Part shown: piece after piece, positions 23,755 through 33,742 of the stretch | How positions within the stretch are numbered: the first letter of the stretch is position 1 | How the letters are laid out: each line of letters begins with the position of its first letter | DNA from: Hahella sp050299855 | GTDB taxonomy: Bacteria; Pseudomonadota; Gammaproteobacteria; Pseudomonadales; Oleiphilaceae | Direction of reading: 5' to 3' | DNA length: 64,000 nucleotides | Assembly (NCBI GenBank): GCA_050299855.1 | Contig: JBNKWQ010000010.1 | Coordinates: 1-64,000, forward strand | Notes under the pieces: generated by a model | Database searches by the model: none | Told to the model about the DNA's origin: nothing | What the model saw: only the letters and a program-made list of their open reading frames with translations | Made by a program: the position numbers and the translations under genes

Positions 23755-26478
23755 TTACTCAGCAGCTTCGGCTGTTGCAGCCGCTGCTTCTGCCGCATCC
23801 GCATCTGCATTGAACAGGTAAGTGAATCCACCTTCCTCAGTCGTACCAATATGAATATGCTCGACCTGCTCAGCGTTGGCGAGCCTGCTCAGACACTCTG
23901 TTGACAGTTCCGGCAAAACCGTGCGGTTGAGAATATGCTCAATATTCCGAGCACCTGTATCTACTTCCTGAGAACGGGCCACAATACTGATCAATACATC
24001 CTCGTCGTAGGTGAACTTGGCACCATAGTGCTCCTGCACCCGTTTTTTGATGCGGTTCATGTTGATCTGACAAATTTTAATCAGGTTATCGTCGTCAAGT
24101 GGGAAGTAGGTGATGACGTTGGCACGGCCCAGAAATGCCGGCTTGAAATGCTTCAGAAGCTCAGGGCGCATGCTGTCGAGTAGCACTTCGTGATCCGGTT
24201 TCTCCTCAGACTGGGAGCAAATGGCACGGATTGCTTCTTCACCGGCGTTGGACGTCATGATGATAACGGTGTTTTTGAAGTCAATATCACGGCCTTCACC
24301 ATCCTTGATGGTGCCCTTGTCAAACAGGTTATAGAACACGTCCTGGACTCCGGGGTGAGCCTTTTCCATCTCATCCAGAAGAATAACAGAGTAGGGTTTG
24401 CGCCTGGCAGCTTCTGTCAGTACACCGCCTTCACCATAACCGACGTATCCGGGAGGAGAGCCCAGAAGCATGGACACTTTATGCTCTTCTTTAAACTCGG
24501 ACATGTTGATAACCGTCAGGTTTTGCTCGCCACCGAAAAGAATATCAGCCAGGGCCAGGGCGGTTTCCGTTTTGCCGACACCGGATGAGCCGACCATCAT
24601 GAATACGCCGATAGGCTTGCGAGGGTCGGTTAAGCCGGCACGGGATGTACGAATGGCCTGGGCGATGGCTTCCAAGGCGTGGGACTGACCGATGACACGT
24701 TGTTCCAGCTGGGATTTCAGGTTCAGAATTCCGTTGATTTCATCACCAACCATTTTGCCGACAGGAATGCCGGTCCAGTTGGCCACCACGTCTGCGACCG
24801 CCTGGCCGTCTACGTGAGGCAGCATGAGCGGCTGTTCGCCCTGGGCTGTAACAAGTAGTTCCGCGAGAGACTTGAATTCAGTCTGCAGTTCAATAACCGT
24901 TTCTTCCGGTAGGGCATCTTCTGACTCTGGATTATCGCGTTTGGCCTGGTAATCCAGTTCCAGCTTGTTGCGGACCTCTAGAATTTTGGCGATAACGTCT
25001 TTTTCAGCCTCCCACTGAGTTTCCTGTAGACCGAGGGCTTCTTCCAATGCCAGACGTTCTGCCCGTAGTTCTTCCAACGCCTCCTGGTAAGCGCCGGTAG
25101 ATACATTTTCCTGCGAGATCAGCTCCAGGTTAGTATCAATCTGCTGAATACGGCGGCGGGTATCCTCTATAAGTGACGGGGTCGCGCTTTGGCTCAGAGA
25201 AACACGTGCACAGGCGGTGTCGAGCAGGCTTACGGCCTTGTCAGGCAATTGGCGGGCAGGGATATAGCGGGCTGAAAGTTTTACTGCCTGCATAATGGCG
25301 TCATCTGAAATGCGGACATTGTGGTGAAGTGCCAGGGTTTTTGAAATGCCCCGTAACATGTCGATGGCCACCGACTCAGAAGGCTCTTCCACTTTTACCA
25401 CCTGGAAGCGGCGGGTCAGGGCAGGGTCACGCTCAAAATATTTCTTGTATTCCGCCCAGGTAGTGGCAGCTATGGTTCTCAGTTCGCCACGGGCAAGTGC
25501 CGGCTTTAACAGGTTGGCTGCATCCCCTTGACCTTCTTTACCGCCTGCACCAATCAGGGTGTGGGCTTCGTCGATAAAGGTAATAATGGGTACAGGCGAG
25601 GCCTTTACTTCCTCAATGACTGACTTCAGGCGTTCCTCAAACTCACCTTTCATGCTGGCACCGGCCTGTAACAAGCCCAGGTCCAGTACATGAATGGCAA
25701 CGCCTTTTAGCGGATCAGGAACGTCTTCCTGAGCAATACGCAGTGCTAAGCCTTCCACGACTGCCGTCTTACCAACCCCGGCTTCTCCTGTGAGAATCGG
25801 GTTGTTCTGACGACGGCGGGTCAGGATATCGATACATTGGCGAATTTCGGCATCACGTCCAAGTACCGGATCAATTTCATTGTTACGGGCGCGTTCGGTA
25901 AGGTTGATGGTGTATTTCTGCAGGGCACCACCTGCAGCCGCAGGTGCTGCTGCCTGAGTTCCTGCAGCGGCACCACCGGCTTTGAAATAAGCTCGGCTCT
26001 CAGATGACTGGCCGGTAACGGCTTTTACCACTGGCTGGACTTTTTCAAGGGCCACATCTTTGAGGCTCTTCACCGAATGCATGAGCTGGCTACGCATGGT
26101 TTCATGAGCCATGATCGCTGCAAACAGGTGGGCTGAGCTGATAAAGTTAACGCCCATTTCCACGGATGCGATAAGCCAGCCGACTTTTAAAGCGTCTACC
26201 AGCGCGGGTGAAAACGGCACCATGTCGCGAGGGTTGTCGCGGTGGAAATGACCGACTGCCTGGGCCAGATCTTTGCTGACCCGGCCAATATCAACGCCGA
26301 GCTGCTCAAAAGCTCGGTCAAGGTCACTGTCACTTTGTTCCAGTATTTTCAACAGGACATGTTCTACTTCCAGTGCACTGTGGCGTTCCTGTTGTGCCAG
26401 ACGCAGGCCATCTTCCAGGGCCTTGCGCACGACCGTGGTGGTCGGGCTGATCAGTTGACGGAGATTTAGTTCGATCAT
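23755..26478 (-). CDS. tssH: T6SS sheath-recycling ATPase ClpV (TssH)
   Basis: A 907-residue AAA+ unfoldase that disassembles contracted TssB/TssC sheaths. Clp-N repeats occupy about 1-150. The first ATPase has GEAGVGKT and IDEAHTLIGAGG; a coiled-coil middle domain spans about 410-520; the second ATPase has GSSGVGKT, LLGSPPGYVGYGEGG and LLDEMEKAH. The linker between Clp-N and the first ATPase is rich in Ala and Gly, as is the tail. It is the last gene of the tssA-H set, separated from tssG by 180 bp. Confidence 0.96.
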   Translation of the reverse strand: MIELNLRQLISPTTTVVRKALEDGLRLAQQERHSALEVEHVLLKILEQSDSDLDRAFEQLGVDIGRVSKDLAQAVGHFHRDNPRDMVPFSPALVDALKVGWLIASVEMGVNFISSAHLFAAIMAHETMRSQLMHSVKSLKDVALEKVQPVVKAVTGQSSESRAYFKAGGAAAGTQAAAPAAAGGALQKYTINLTERARNNEIDPVLGRDAEIRQCIDILTRRRQNNPILTGEAGVGKTAVVEGLALRIAQEDVPDPLKGVAIHVLDLGLLQAGASMKGEFEERLKSVIEEVKASPVPIITFIDEAHTLIGAGGKEGQGDAANLLKPALARGELRTIAATTWAEYKKYFERDPALTRRFQVVKVEEPSESVAIDMLRGISKTLALHHNVRISDDAIMQAVKLSARYIPARQLPDKAVSLLDTACARVSLSQSATPSLIEDTRRRIQQIDTNLELISQENVSTGAYQEALEELRAERLALEEALGLQETQWEAEKDVIAKILEVRNKLELDYQAKRDNPESEDALPEETVIELQTEFKSLAELLVTAQGEQPLMLPHVDGQAVADVVANWTGIPVGKMVGDEINGILNLKSQLEQRVIGQSHALEAIAQAIRTSRAGLTDPRKPIGVFMMVGSSGVGKTETALALADILFGGEQNLTVINMSEFKEEHKVSMLLGSPPGYVGYGEGGVLTEAARRKPYSVILLDEMEKAHPGVQDVFYNLFDKGTIKDGEGRDIDFKNTVIIMTSNAGEEAIRAICSQSEEKPDHEVLLDSMRPELLKHFKPAFLGRANVITYFPLDDDNLIKICQINMNRIKKRVQEHYGAKFTYDEDVLISIVARSQEVDTGARNIEHILNRTVLPELSTECLSRLANAEQVEHIHIGTTEEGGFTYLFNADADAAEAAAATAEAAE

Positions 26479-26658
26479 AGCGGAGCCTTTTTCTTTTCCT
26501 GATGCTATTCAGTGTGGCGCTGATGAGTCCTGACGTATCCCATCAACCGGTCATTTAATCGTGTTTTGTGAGTTATATCAGGGGAATAGCGTTTTTCCCC
26601 TTCGGTAACCTTCATTATTAACCCTGTTCCTTGTCTGAGTATACCGACCAGCAGGCCG
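26479..26658 (-). other. tssG-tssH intergenic gap with small hairpin
   Basis: A 180-bp gap within the T6SS operon. It holds the hairpin GGGGAA-N8-TTCCCC at 26581-26600, which may be an RNA-processing site or attenuator before tssH. No coding potential is seen. Confidence 0.35.
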
Positions 26659-27819
26659 TTATAAACTGCCCATTCCCAGCAATACCGCCTGGTCCGCTGG
26701 TTCCTTGCTCTCCAGAGTGCGTTGCATGGCATGGCGAGAGACGGCCACATCAATATAGGCATCATCAGGATCTTCTCCCTGCAGCCTGGTGTTCCATCCC
26801 AACAAAGGCGGCGTAGCCTTAAATGCTAAGCGACTGGTAGGTAATTTGCGCTGTTTGACCTGAAGTGCTAAGTCAAAGTCTAGTGCAACCCCGGACATAG
26901 TTCGAATCAGTGAATACATGGATCCCAGCATTTCAGTGCCGGAAAGTAGATCCAGAAAATTATCGTAATCAATATCTTCGAACTGCACGGTAAAACGGTT
27001 TTGTATCGCCCAGGTTTTCTCACCCAGGATAGCCTGCTCTCCCAGCCTGTGATTGTTTGCTCCCAGTCGGTAGTCGCCAATTTTCGTGCGGACATCTTCC
27101 GGCATGCGCTGCCACTGTCCACGAAAGGGCAGAATATTTACCTTCAGGCCAAAATGGTGATGTATTGCCTGTTCCAGCGAGGCAGGAGAGCACACTCTGC
27201 GACTCATGAGACCGGCAGTATTCAGCTCGGCACCATCTAAATGGAAAAACTGCGCTTTTTTTTTCGAGGCGATGCCCAGTAAGCCTTTCAATAGCTCAGC
27301 ATGGCGGTCACGATTATATTTTGGATCCAGCCTCTGGTTGGCCTCAAAGGCCATCGGAATGCGATATTTTTTCCAGGAACGGTAATACAGCGAAAGTGTT
27401 CTGTGGTCCAGTAGGTCAAAAAAATGCTTCATGGAAGCATCTTTATGCCGCAGTCGCTGAAGAATCAGTTCCCGGTAGTGGAAAGGCAAAACACCGCGGG
27501 AACCTGTCAGTCCCCAAAAATTAACATTTACATCCCATTGCTGGCGGTTAGTCAGGCCCTGATCGGTTCCACGACTGACTTTTTCCACCGGCTTGGCAGC
27601 AAACGCCATTGTGGGGTTGACCGAGAAGCGCAGGGGCTCACTTTTGGGTGGATAATAACTTCCCAGCGGCGCCAGTTCTCCTGGTTCACCATCGCGATAA
27701 TGTTCCAGCAGTCTGACCAGCTGGAAGAAATCGTAGCGCCAGGGCGAGCGCATGATCCGTTTTATCAGGGCACTCGGCCCCGTTACAGCAGGGGCTGGTT
27801 TCCGATCCGGGGTGGCCAT
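26659..27819 (-). CDS. tssG: T6SS baseplate protein TssG
   Basis: A 386-residue baseplate wedge protein. The N-terminal PWRYDFFQLVRLLEHY matches the TssG (DUF1305) signature. FSVNPTMAF, NFWGLTGSRGVLPFHYRELIL and LRQ-type baseplate motifs follow. Its start overlaps tssF by 37 bp, so the two are coupled; TssF and TssG form a heterotrimer wedge with TssK in known systems. Ends LLGMGSL. Confidence 0.93.
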   Translation of the reverse strand: MATPDRKPAPAVTGPSALIKRIMRSPWRYDFFQLVRLLEHYRDGEPGELAPLGSYYPPKSEPLRFSVNPTMAFAAKPVEKVSRGTDQGLTNRQQWDVNVNFWGLTGSRGVLPFHYRELILQRLRHKDASMKHFFDLLDHRTLSLYYRSWKKYRIPMAFEANQRLDPKYNRDRHAELLKGLLGIASKKKAQFFHLDGAELNTAGLMSRRVCSPASLEQAIHHHFGLKVNILPFRGQWQRMPEDVRTKIGDYRLGANNHRLGEQAILGEKTWAIQNRFTVQFEDIDYDNFLDLLSGTEMLGSMYSLIRTMSGVALDFDLALQVKQRKLPTSRLAFKATPPLLGWNTRLQGEDPDDAYIDVAVSRHAMQRTLESKEPADQAVLLGMGSL

Positions 27820-29612
27820 TTCTTCAGAATATCCTGTCGTCCTTTCACTCTAGCCACCAGACGTGTAAAGGTGTTGATAGAGCAATAAAGGGCAAAAAAG
27901 CGTTCCAGTATTGAGGCAAACAGGAATGTGCTGTTGCCCGACATTAATGTTTCGTCAAATGTGACTTCTATTTCGACTCCGCGGCAAATGGTCGTCTTGC
28001 CGCCCAGTGTCACCGGTGCTGTCATCGGATTGGTCTGTACTTTTACCAGTGCAGCTATGAGTGCACGTGATGCAGCGCTGTCCTGGAAGTCATAAAGTGA
28101 TAGCAGTTCTTTCAGGACTTCGATGGCATTAGGGCTGTCCAGGGAGAGATAATTCAGTGCCAGATGGGAAACCAGACGCCAGCGCGCACCATCCCTCAGG
28201 GGCGGACGAATAGTTGGTGTCAGATGGGTCAAGGTATGAATACCTTCCAGGGCAACCCCCAAATCGAGGCATTTGAACTGCGGTTGCCCACCTCCAAACG
28301 GTAATTTTTCTGGCGTATTGCGGTTAAAACACATCAGATTCAGTGACAGAGTCTCGTCATGTAGATCGGCCGGGGAGAAGTTCAGGTCAACCAGGCTGAT
28401 TTCCACTTCGCTACCGGGTTCATTGCCGAGCTCACCACCAATTTTCGGATAACGCTGGGCATGCCAGAAATTCTGGGTTTCCCGGTTAATGTCAAAGTGG
28501 GTCAGGCCATAGAAGGGGCGATAATCCTTCTTCTGACCATCACCGCTGAGCCCCTGAACTTTTTCAATGGAGTAAGTTTCAAAGTTATCTGGAAAACGAG
28601 CATCCGGAATCACCGCATAACTGTATTGGTCATGTTCCAGACTGATAGGTTCAGCGCGATGTTGAAACAGGTTGATAATTGGAGTGCAGCTTAGCGCAAA
28701 GTTTTCGGCACTTAAGTTGCGTTCGAGTTCGGTGTGGGAACGGTCAAGGTAAAAGTAGAACTCCAGGTTGGAGCCATACCCTTCCGGCAAATACTCTTGC
28801 AATCCTGCAATATCCAGAAACAGGAACTTTTCCGGAAAAACCATGTATTCAGTCAGCAGACGATAGCCTGGAAAAGACTGTGTCGGGCAAGGGATCAGGC
28901 TTTCATCCTCAGTAAATCCTACCGGTTGAATGCACTGGGGACCCAGTAACACTGGGGCGGGGTCATCCGGACCCTTTGCCATGACAACCTGCACACAATG
29001 GTTCAACAGCAGTTCGTACAGTGCATAGGCATAATGGGATTGCCCGCGCAGGAAGAAACGGAGCTTATCGACGCCGAGTTCGGACCAGTCAACATCCGCA
29101 GTAAAGCCTTCAAGCCTGACATGAATGACTGACGTGGCTCTTTCCACCCGCTTTGAGCCGGGAGTTACGAATGGTCTTTCTTTGAGTGCGGCTTTGGTAA
29201 TGGCGACCGGCAAGATATCAAGATCGTAACCCGTCATAAAGCTGCAGACCCGACCCTGAAAAGGTTCGCTTTCCAATCGGGCATGGCGTTTAAGTTTTAG
29301 GGGTGCATCCAAGTCCTTGGTTGGCTTGAATTGCACCACCGTCATCGACGGAATAGGACGCAAATAATGAGGGTAAAGCTGATTGAGTAGAGCATCAGAT
29401 AGCTCGGAGAAGTCGTCATCCAGACGATACTGGATACGTGCATTCAGGTAAGCTACGCCTTCTAGCAGACGGCTGACGTGAGGGTCTTCCACCACGTCGC
29501 CCGACATACGCAGGCGTCCGGCAATTTTAGGATGGACACGGCCAAACTCTGCCCCGGACTGACGCAGAAAGGCAAGTTCCTTTTCGTAAAAGGGAAGCAG
29601 GTCGTCACTCAT
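27783..29612 (-). CDS. tssF: T6SS baseplate protein TssF
   Basis: A 609-residue protein opening LLPFYEKELAFLRQSGAEFGRVHPKIAGRL, the strong TssF (DUF879) signature, with VEDPHVSRLLEGVAYLNARI next. The length is normal for TssF. Its ATG shares a base with the tssE stop (TGATG), indicating translational coupling, and its end overlaps tssG. Confidence 0.95.
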   Translation of the reverse strand: MSDDLLPFYEKELAFLRQSGAEFGRVHPKIAGRLRMSGDVVEDPHVSRLLEGVAYLNARIQYRLDDDFSELSDALLNQLYPHYLRPIPSMTVVQFKPTKDLDAPLKLKRHARLESEPFQGRVCSFMTGYDLDILPVAITKAALKERPFVTPGSKRVERATSVIHVRLEGFTADVDWSELGVDKLRFFLRGQSHYAYALYELLLNHCVQVVMAKGPDDPAPVLLGPQCIQPVGFTEDESLIPCPTQSFPGYRLLTEYMVFPEKFLFLDIAGLQEYLPEGYGSNLEFYFYLDRSHTELERNLSAENFALSCTPIINLFQHRAEPISLEHDQYSYAVIPDARFPDNFETYSIEKVQGLSGDGQKKDYRPFYGLTHFDINRETQNFWHAQRYPKIGGELGNEPGSEVEISLVDLNFSPADLHDETLSLNLMCFNRNTPEKLPFGGGQPQFKCLDLGVALEGIHTLTHLTPTIRPPLRDGARWRLVSHLALNYLSLDSPNAIEVLKELLSLYDFQDSAASRALIAALVKVQTNPMTAPVTLGGKTTICRGVEIEVTFDETLMSGNSTFLFASILERFFALYCSINTFTRLVARVKGRQDILKKWPPRIGNQPLL

Positions 29613-30103
29613 CAGCGAGCCTCCTGCACATTAACGATGGCGGAGATTGGCTCAAGGGAGGAATCAAAAGATATCTCTTCAGGCGCCGGCTCTGCATAAA
29701 GTATGGCTTCAATGCGGAAATTAAGGCTGGTGTCTTCGTTACGGTGTTCATCCAGGGTAATGACCCTGACGGACTTGAATCTGGGTTCAAACATCGAAAT
29801 ATGCTGTTCTATTGTTCGGCAAAACTCGGCTTTGCCCTCAGGGCTCATAAAGTTAATGGTGTGCAGATCTGGCAGGCCGTAATTGATCAGAGATATATCC
29901 AGTTCATGAAAGTTTTCCGGTGCTGAGATGGGACGGAATCGAGTATTCAGCAGATCCTCCAGATCGCGGCGAACAGATTCTCTGAGTTCGCTTAAAACCT
30001 GGTGGCGATTTTTTTCCGTTTCTGAGGTTAAATCCGGTCGTTCATCTATTAAACGGTCCAGGATCGAAGGTCTCAGTTTTTGACTTTGTGTCAGTTTGGC
30101 CAT
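29612..30103 (-). CDS. tssE: T6SS baseplate gp25-like protein TssE
   Basis: A 163-residue gp25-like protein. Landmarks: SILDRLIDERP, a R-x-DLEDLLNTRFRP segment, SLINYGLPDL and a C-terminal NFRIEAILYAEP strand. TssE starts sheath assembly at the baseplate. It sits between the second tssC and tssF in the usual order. Confidence 0.93.
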   Translation of the reverse strand: MAKLTQSQKLRPSILDRLIDERPDLTSETEKNRHQVLSELRESVRRDLEDLLNTRFRPISAPENFHELDISLINYGLPDLHTINFMSPEGKAEFCRTIEQHISMFEPRFKSVRVITLDEHRNEDTSLNFRIEAILYAEPAPEEISFDSSLEPISAIVNVQEAR

Positions 30104-30133
30104 GCTAAATCTCTAGATTGCTGCCCGGTATCA

Positions 30134-31633
30134 TCATTTGGGGGCTGTTACTTCTGTAGTCAGATGCAGCTCGGACACCAATCGATCAGCCTGATAATGC
30201 GGCCGAAGATAAATGGCTGTCCAAAAGGAGCCTGGTTTGTCAGGGATTTCTTTTACGGTTACTCGTGCTTCCCGCAGCGGATGTCTTGCCTGGAGATACC
30301 AGTCAGAATCTTCCTGTGAAGTCACATATTGGGATAGCCAGTTCTGCAACTGACGCTCACACTCCTCGGCGCGCTTGACTGAACCAATCATATCCCGCGT
30401 CATCACCTTAATGTAATGAGCAAAGCGGGAACCACAAAGTACATGTTGCAACAGTGCTGAAAGCCGTGCGTTGTTGGCGGCACTTTTGTCACTATACTGC
30501 TTCGCCTTATGGATGGTAGGAGTGCTGTAAAATACGCCAAGGGGCGCGTCATAACATTGGCACAGGGCGATAAATCCCTGCTCACTTAAAGCACGTTCAC
30601 GTTCATCGGAAAATACACATTCTACGACAGGTTTAAAGGCAATCGACCTGGCATCAGTGGTGAAGCTGTCAACTATCATGGCATCCACCGCTCCACCCGC
30701 CTGATGGTCACGCAGCAGGCCTCGGATATGTGAAAACCAACCGACTTCCGCAAATTCACGAACCAAAACCTTGGCCAGGGCGAAGTTGGCGTAGCCCCAC
30801 AGATAATTTTGCTCCTTGGCGAGGGCTTCTCTTTCAGAAAATAGTAAACCCCCATGCGGAGCGATAGTCAGTTCATAAGGCTTACGCATCAGTACTCGTG
30901 GCAGTGTAATCCCCAAAAACTTTGTATCCGGATGTTCCCGTAAGCGGTTCCATTCAATATAGTCGGATTCGCTAAACAATTGCTTCAGGTTGACTGGGTA
31001 GCTCAGGCGGTCAAAATTATCCATTTCGAATAGTTCAGGTGCCGCATTCACCAATATCGGAGAGAAGGCGGCAGAAGCAATTTCAGCTAGATGCTCAAGC
31101 GTAGGGATATCGTTGAACCTGTGGCCCTCGAATGGCTTGTGCGCCACTTCAAAGTCCGCAAGTACCACGCCATAGGGCTCTCCGCCGGGCTTGTCATACT
31201 CTTCGCTGTAAATCTTTTGAAATAGCTGGCTCTGATCGAATTCAATGGCGCGGTTGACGTCTTTGGTGATTTCAGCCCAGGTAATGTCCAGGACCCGAAT
31301 CTTGACCATCTTGCGGCCATATGAAAATACCACCAGGTCAAACAGGCTGCGCCAGGCACGCTCCAGGTTCTGGTACTTGCGGTGATGCAGTACAGCGTTT
31401 AACTGCCGGATAATCAATTGGTCAATCTGTGCCACAGCCCTCTGCAGCCACAGAGCAAGCAGGTCATGATCGGTGGGAACCTGGGTTCCCTCTCCGGAAT
31501 AGCGCTGTAAAAATGCTTCTGGCAACTGTATTAGGGTAAGAACTTTGCGGATGCGCTTCAGTTCTGAGTCTGAGAAATGGGATTTCAGTGTTTGGGCTGG
31601 CAGTGGCTTGGTGGACTCAGCGGTTACCTGCAT
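30134..31633 (-). CDS. Second TssC-family protein (TssC2)
   Basis: A 499-residue paralogue of the sheath large subunit gene just upstream. Shared blocks: QIDQLIIRQLNAVLHHRKYQNLERAWRSL, the IEFDQSQLFQKIY-EYDKPGGEPYG segment, LPRVLMRKPY, and FAHYIKVMTRDMIGS; the last block also contains the conserved C-terminal Y-x-R-x-HPLREA region. It differs at the N-terminus, which lacks the acidic start of TssC. Such second TssC genes occur in some T6SS clusters; a tip-proximal or regulatory sheath role is possible but unproven. Pairs with a hairpin between the two genes. Confidence 0.88.
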   Translation of the reverse strand: MQVTAESTKPLPAQTLKSHFSDSELKRIRKVLTLIQLPEAFLQRYSGEGTQVPTDHDLLALWLQRAVAQIDQLIIRQLNAVLHHRKYQNLERAWRSLFDLVVFSYGRKMVKIRVLDITWAEITKDVNRAIEFDQSQLFQKIYSEEYDKPGGEPYGVVLADFEVAHKPFEGHRFNDIPTLEHLAEIASAAFSPILVNAAPELFEMDNFDRLSYPVNLKQLFSESDYIEWNRLREHPDTKFLGITLPRVLMRKPYELTIAPHGGLLFSEREALAKEQNYLWGYANFALAKVLVREFAEVGWFSHIRGLLRDHQAGGAVDAMIVDSFTTDARSIAFKPVVECVFSDERERALSEQGFIALCQCYDAPLGVFYSTPTIHKAKQYSDKSAANNARLSALLQHVLCGSRFAHYIKVMTRDMIGSVKRAEECERQLQNWLSQYVTSQEDSDWYLQARHPLREARVTVKEIPDKPGSFWTAIYLRPHYQADRLVSELHLTTEVTAPK

Positions 31634-31677
31634 AAAATCAGCATTTCCAGCTTTAATGATGGGAGAGTGTTAATGAC

Positions 31678-31705
31678 AGGTGCCGGCTGCGTACCGCCGA
31701 CACCT
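31678..31705 (-). terminator. Hairpin between tssC and tssC2
   Basis: Stem AGGTGCCGGC / GCCGACACCT (10 bp with one mismatch) and an 8-nt loop, 17 bp after the tssC stop on the minus strand. There is no T tract, so it fits an mRNA-stability or partial-termination element that keeps tssBC more abundant than downstream genes. Confidence 0.4.
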
Positions 31706-31721
31706 TAATGGGTCGAAGATA

Positions 31722-33212
31722 TTACCCAGATTTAGGAATTTCAGCGACCAGACGCAAAGAAGAGGTGAGTTCTTCCATTTGCAGCCAAGGTCTCAGGTGT
31801 GCAACGGCACTGTATGAGCCTGGTGCTTCAGGATTTTCTTTTACTTCTACTTTGGCTTCAGCCAGTGGGAACTTCGCTTTCATTTCCGGGCTGGCATCTG
31901 GATTACTGTTGGTGTAGGTGTTAATCCAGTTGTTTAACCAGCGTTCTGCATCCTTGGCTTCCATAAAGGAGCCGATCTTATCGCGAGCCATCACTTTGAG
32001 GTAATGGGCAATACGAGAAGTCGCCATAATATATGGCAGGCGGGCAGAGATCGCAGCATTGGCCGTCGCGTCAGCTTTGTCATATTTCTTAGGTTTCTGG
32101 GCAGTTTGCGAACCGAAGAATACCGCGTAATCGGTGTTCTTGTAGTGCAGTAAAGGCAGGAAGCCTTGTTTCGACAGTTCAAATTCACGACGCTCGGTAA
32201 TTCCTACCTCCGTCGGACACTTCTGATCTACATCGCCGTCATCACTGACAAACAGATGTGAAGGCAGTCCGGTGACTTTACCACCATTTTCCGCACCACG
32301 AATGGCAACACACCAACCATGCTGGGCAAATGCCGCTGTAAGGGTTGTGCCCATCACATAGGCCGCATTCATCCAGGTGAACTGATCATGCTCGACTTTC
32401 GCGGATTTGCCTGTTCTGGCGTCAATAGGAAGTTCTTCATAGTTGAATTCTTCCACGCTCTTTCCGTTCGTGCCGTAGGGCATGCGGGAAAGGACTCTCG
32501 GCATTACCAGATTCACAAAGCGCGAATCTTCAGAATCGCGGAAGCTACGCCATGGAATGTATTCCTGGGTTTCGAAGATTTTTTCCAGATCACGGGGGGT
32601 AGATAGCTCAGTGAAGTCGTCAAAGCCGAACATCTGTGCGCCAGCTGCAGAGATAAATGGGCAAAAGCCCGCAGCGGATACACCCGCCATGTTCTGCAGA
32701 AGTTCCACATCTTCAGGATGGTTGGAAAACTCATAGTCGCCGATCAGGCAGCCATAGGGTTCACCACCTGCAGTACCGAATTCAGCTTCGTATACTTTCT
32801 TAAAGATCTGGCTTTGATCAAATTCAACGGCTTTGTCCAGGTCCTTGTAAAGTTCACGCTTGCCAAGATTCAGCATACGGATCTTCAGAGAAGAGCTGGT
32901 TTCGGAGTTCATGACAAGGTGGTGCATACCACGCCAGGAGCCTTCCAGCTTCTGGAACTTATCATCATGCATGACTGCTGCCAGCTGCTTGGACATAAGG
33001 GCATCAATCTGGTCGATTGCTTTGTTAATAGTTACCGTCAAGTTGCGGTCCCACTTGACCATGCCAGCACCGGCCTGTTTGGCCAGGTTGGCAATCAGAT
33101 CTTGAGCCTGTTCCGGAGCAGTCTGTTTAGTGGCGGTAATCGCCATATCCAACAAACTGCCGGATTCCTCTTCCCCGGCTGCTCCTTGGCTTTCTAATTC
33201 TGCGTCGCTCAT
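31722..33212 (-). CDS. tssC: T6SS sheath large subunit TssC
   Basis: A 496-residue sheath subunit (VipB/ImpC). It has the canonical segments WDRNLTVTINKAIDQIDALMSKQLAAVMH, KLEGSWRGMHHLV, EFDQSQIFKKVYEAEFGTAGGEPYG, LPRVLSRMPYG, and RIAHYLKVMARDKIGSF. Its ATG overlaps the tssB stop (TGATG), so the 1:1 sheath partners are co-translated. Confidence 0.96.
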   Translation of the reverse strand: MSDAELESQGAAGEEESGSLLDMAITATKQTAPEQAQDLIANLAKQAGAGMVKWDRNLTVTINKAIDQIDALMSKQLAAVMHDDKFQKLEGSWRGMHHLVMNSETSSSLKIRMLNLGKRELYKDLDKAVEFDQSQIFKKVYEAEFGTAGGEPYGCLIGDYEFSNHPEDVELLQNMAGVSAAGFCPFISAAGAQMFGFDDFTELSTPRDLEKIFETQEYIPWRSFRDSEDSRFVNLVMPRVLSRMPYGTNGKSVEEFNYEELPIDARTGKSAKVEHDQFTWMNAAYVMGTTLTAAFAQHGWCVAIRGAENGGKVTGLPSHLFVSDDGDVDQKCPTEVGITERREFELSKQGFLPLLHYKNTDYAVFFGSQTAQKPKKYDKADATANAAISARLPYIMATSRIAHYLKVMARDKIGSFMEAKDAERWLNNWINTYTNSNPDASPEMKAKFPLAEAKVEVKENPEAPGSYSAVAHLRPWLQMEELTSSLRLVAEIPKSG

Positions 33213-33742
33213 CAGGCATCACCTCCATCATCTTGTGTTGGGCTACGGTCTTCTACTTCCTTGCTTAATTCTGCCATTTTGGCTGTATCTGACAAGACCT
33301 TTTCGAGCAGTCCTTCCAGTTCTTCAGAGCGGTCTGCTTTACTTAACAGGTCCCGTAAACGATTACGGGCTTCCAATAGCTCTTTCAGGGCAGGAATCTG
33401 TTTTACAAGGTTTTGTGGTTCGAAATCTTCGATAGAATTGAAGGCAAGATTTACCCCTACTTGTTTGTCGGGGTCTTCAGAGGTCTCGTCCTTAACCTTG
33501 AGGTCCAGCGTAGGTGCGACTTTTTCCATGATTTCGTTGAAATTGTCACGGTCGATATTGACGAATTTACGGTCTTTCAGAGATTTCTTCGCTGCTTGGT
33601 TGTCACCGGAGTAATCTCCCATGACGCCTACCACAAAAGGCAGTTCTTTCTTGGCTTCAGCACCACCTGTTTCGACATCGTAGGTGATATGAACACGTGG
33701 TTTACGCACGCGATTAAGTTTGTCTTGTAGGCTGTCAGACAT
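33212..33742 (-). CDS. tssB: T6SS sheath small subunit TssB
   Basis: A 176-residue protein (VipA/ImpB) beginning SDSLQDKLNRVRKPRVHITYDVETGGA, with ELPFVVGVMGDY in the core. It forms the contractile sheath with TssC. A good AGGGGA site precedes the ATG, and a 180-bp gap separates it from tssA, where a separate promoter may lie. Confidence 0.96.
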   Translation of the reverse strand: MSDSLQDKLNRVRKPRVHITYDVETGGAEAKKELPFVVGVMGDYSGDNQAAKKSLKDRKFVNIDRDNFNEIMEKVAPTLDLKVKDETSEDPDKQVGVNLAFNSIEDFEPQNLVKQIPALKELLEARNRLRDLLSKADRSEELEGLLEKVLSDTAKMAELSKEVEDRSPTQDDGGDA

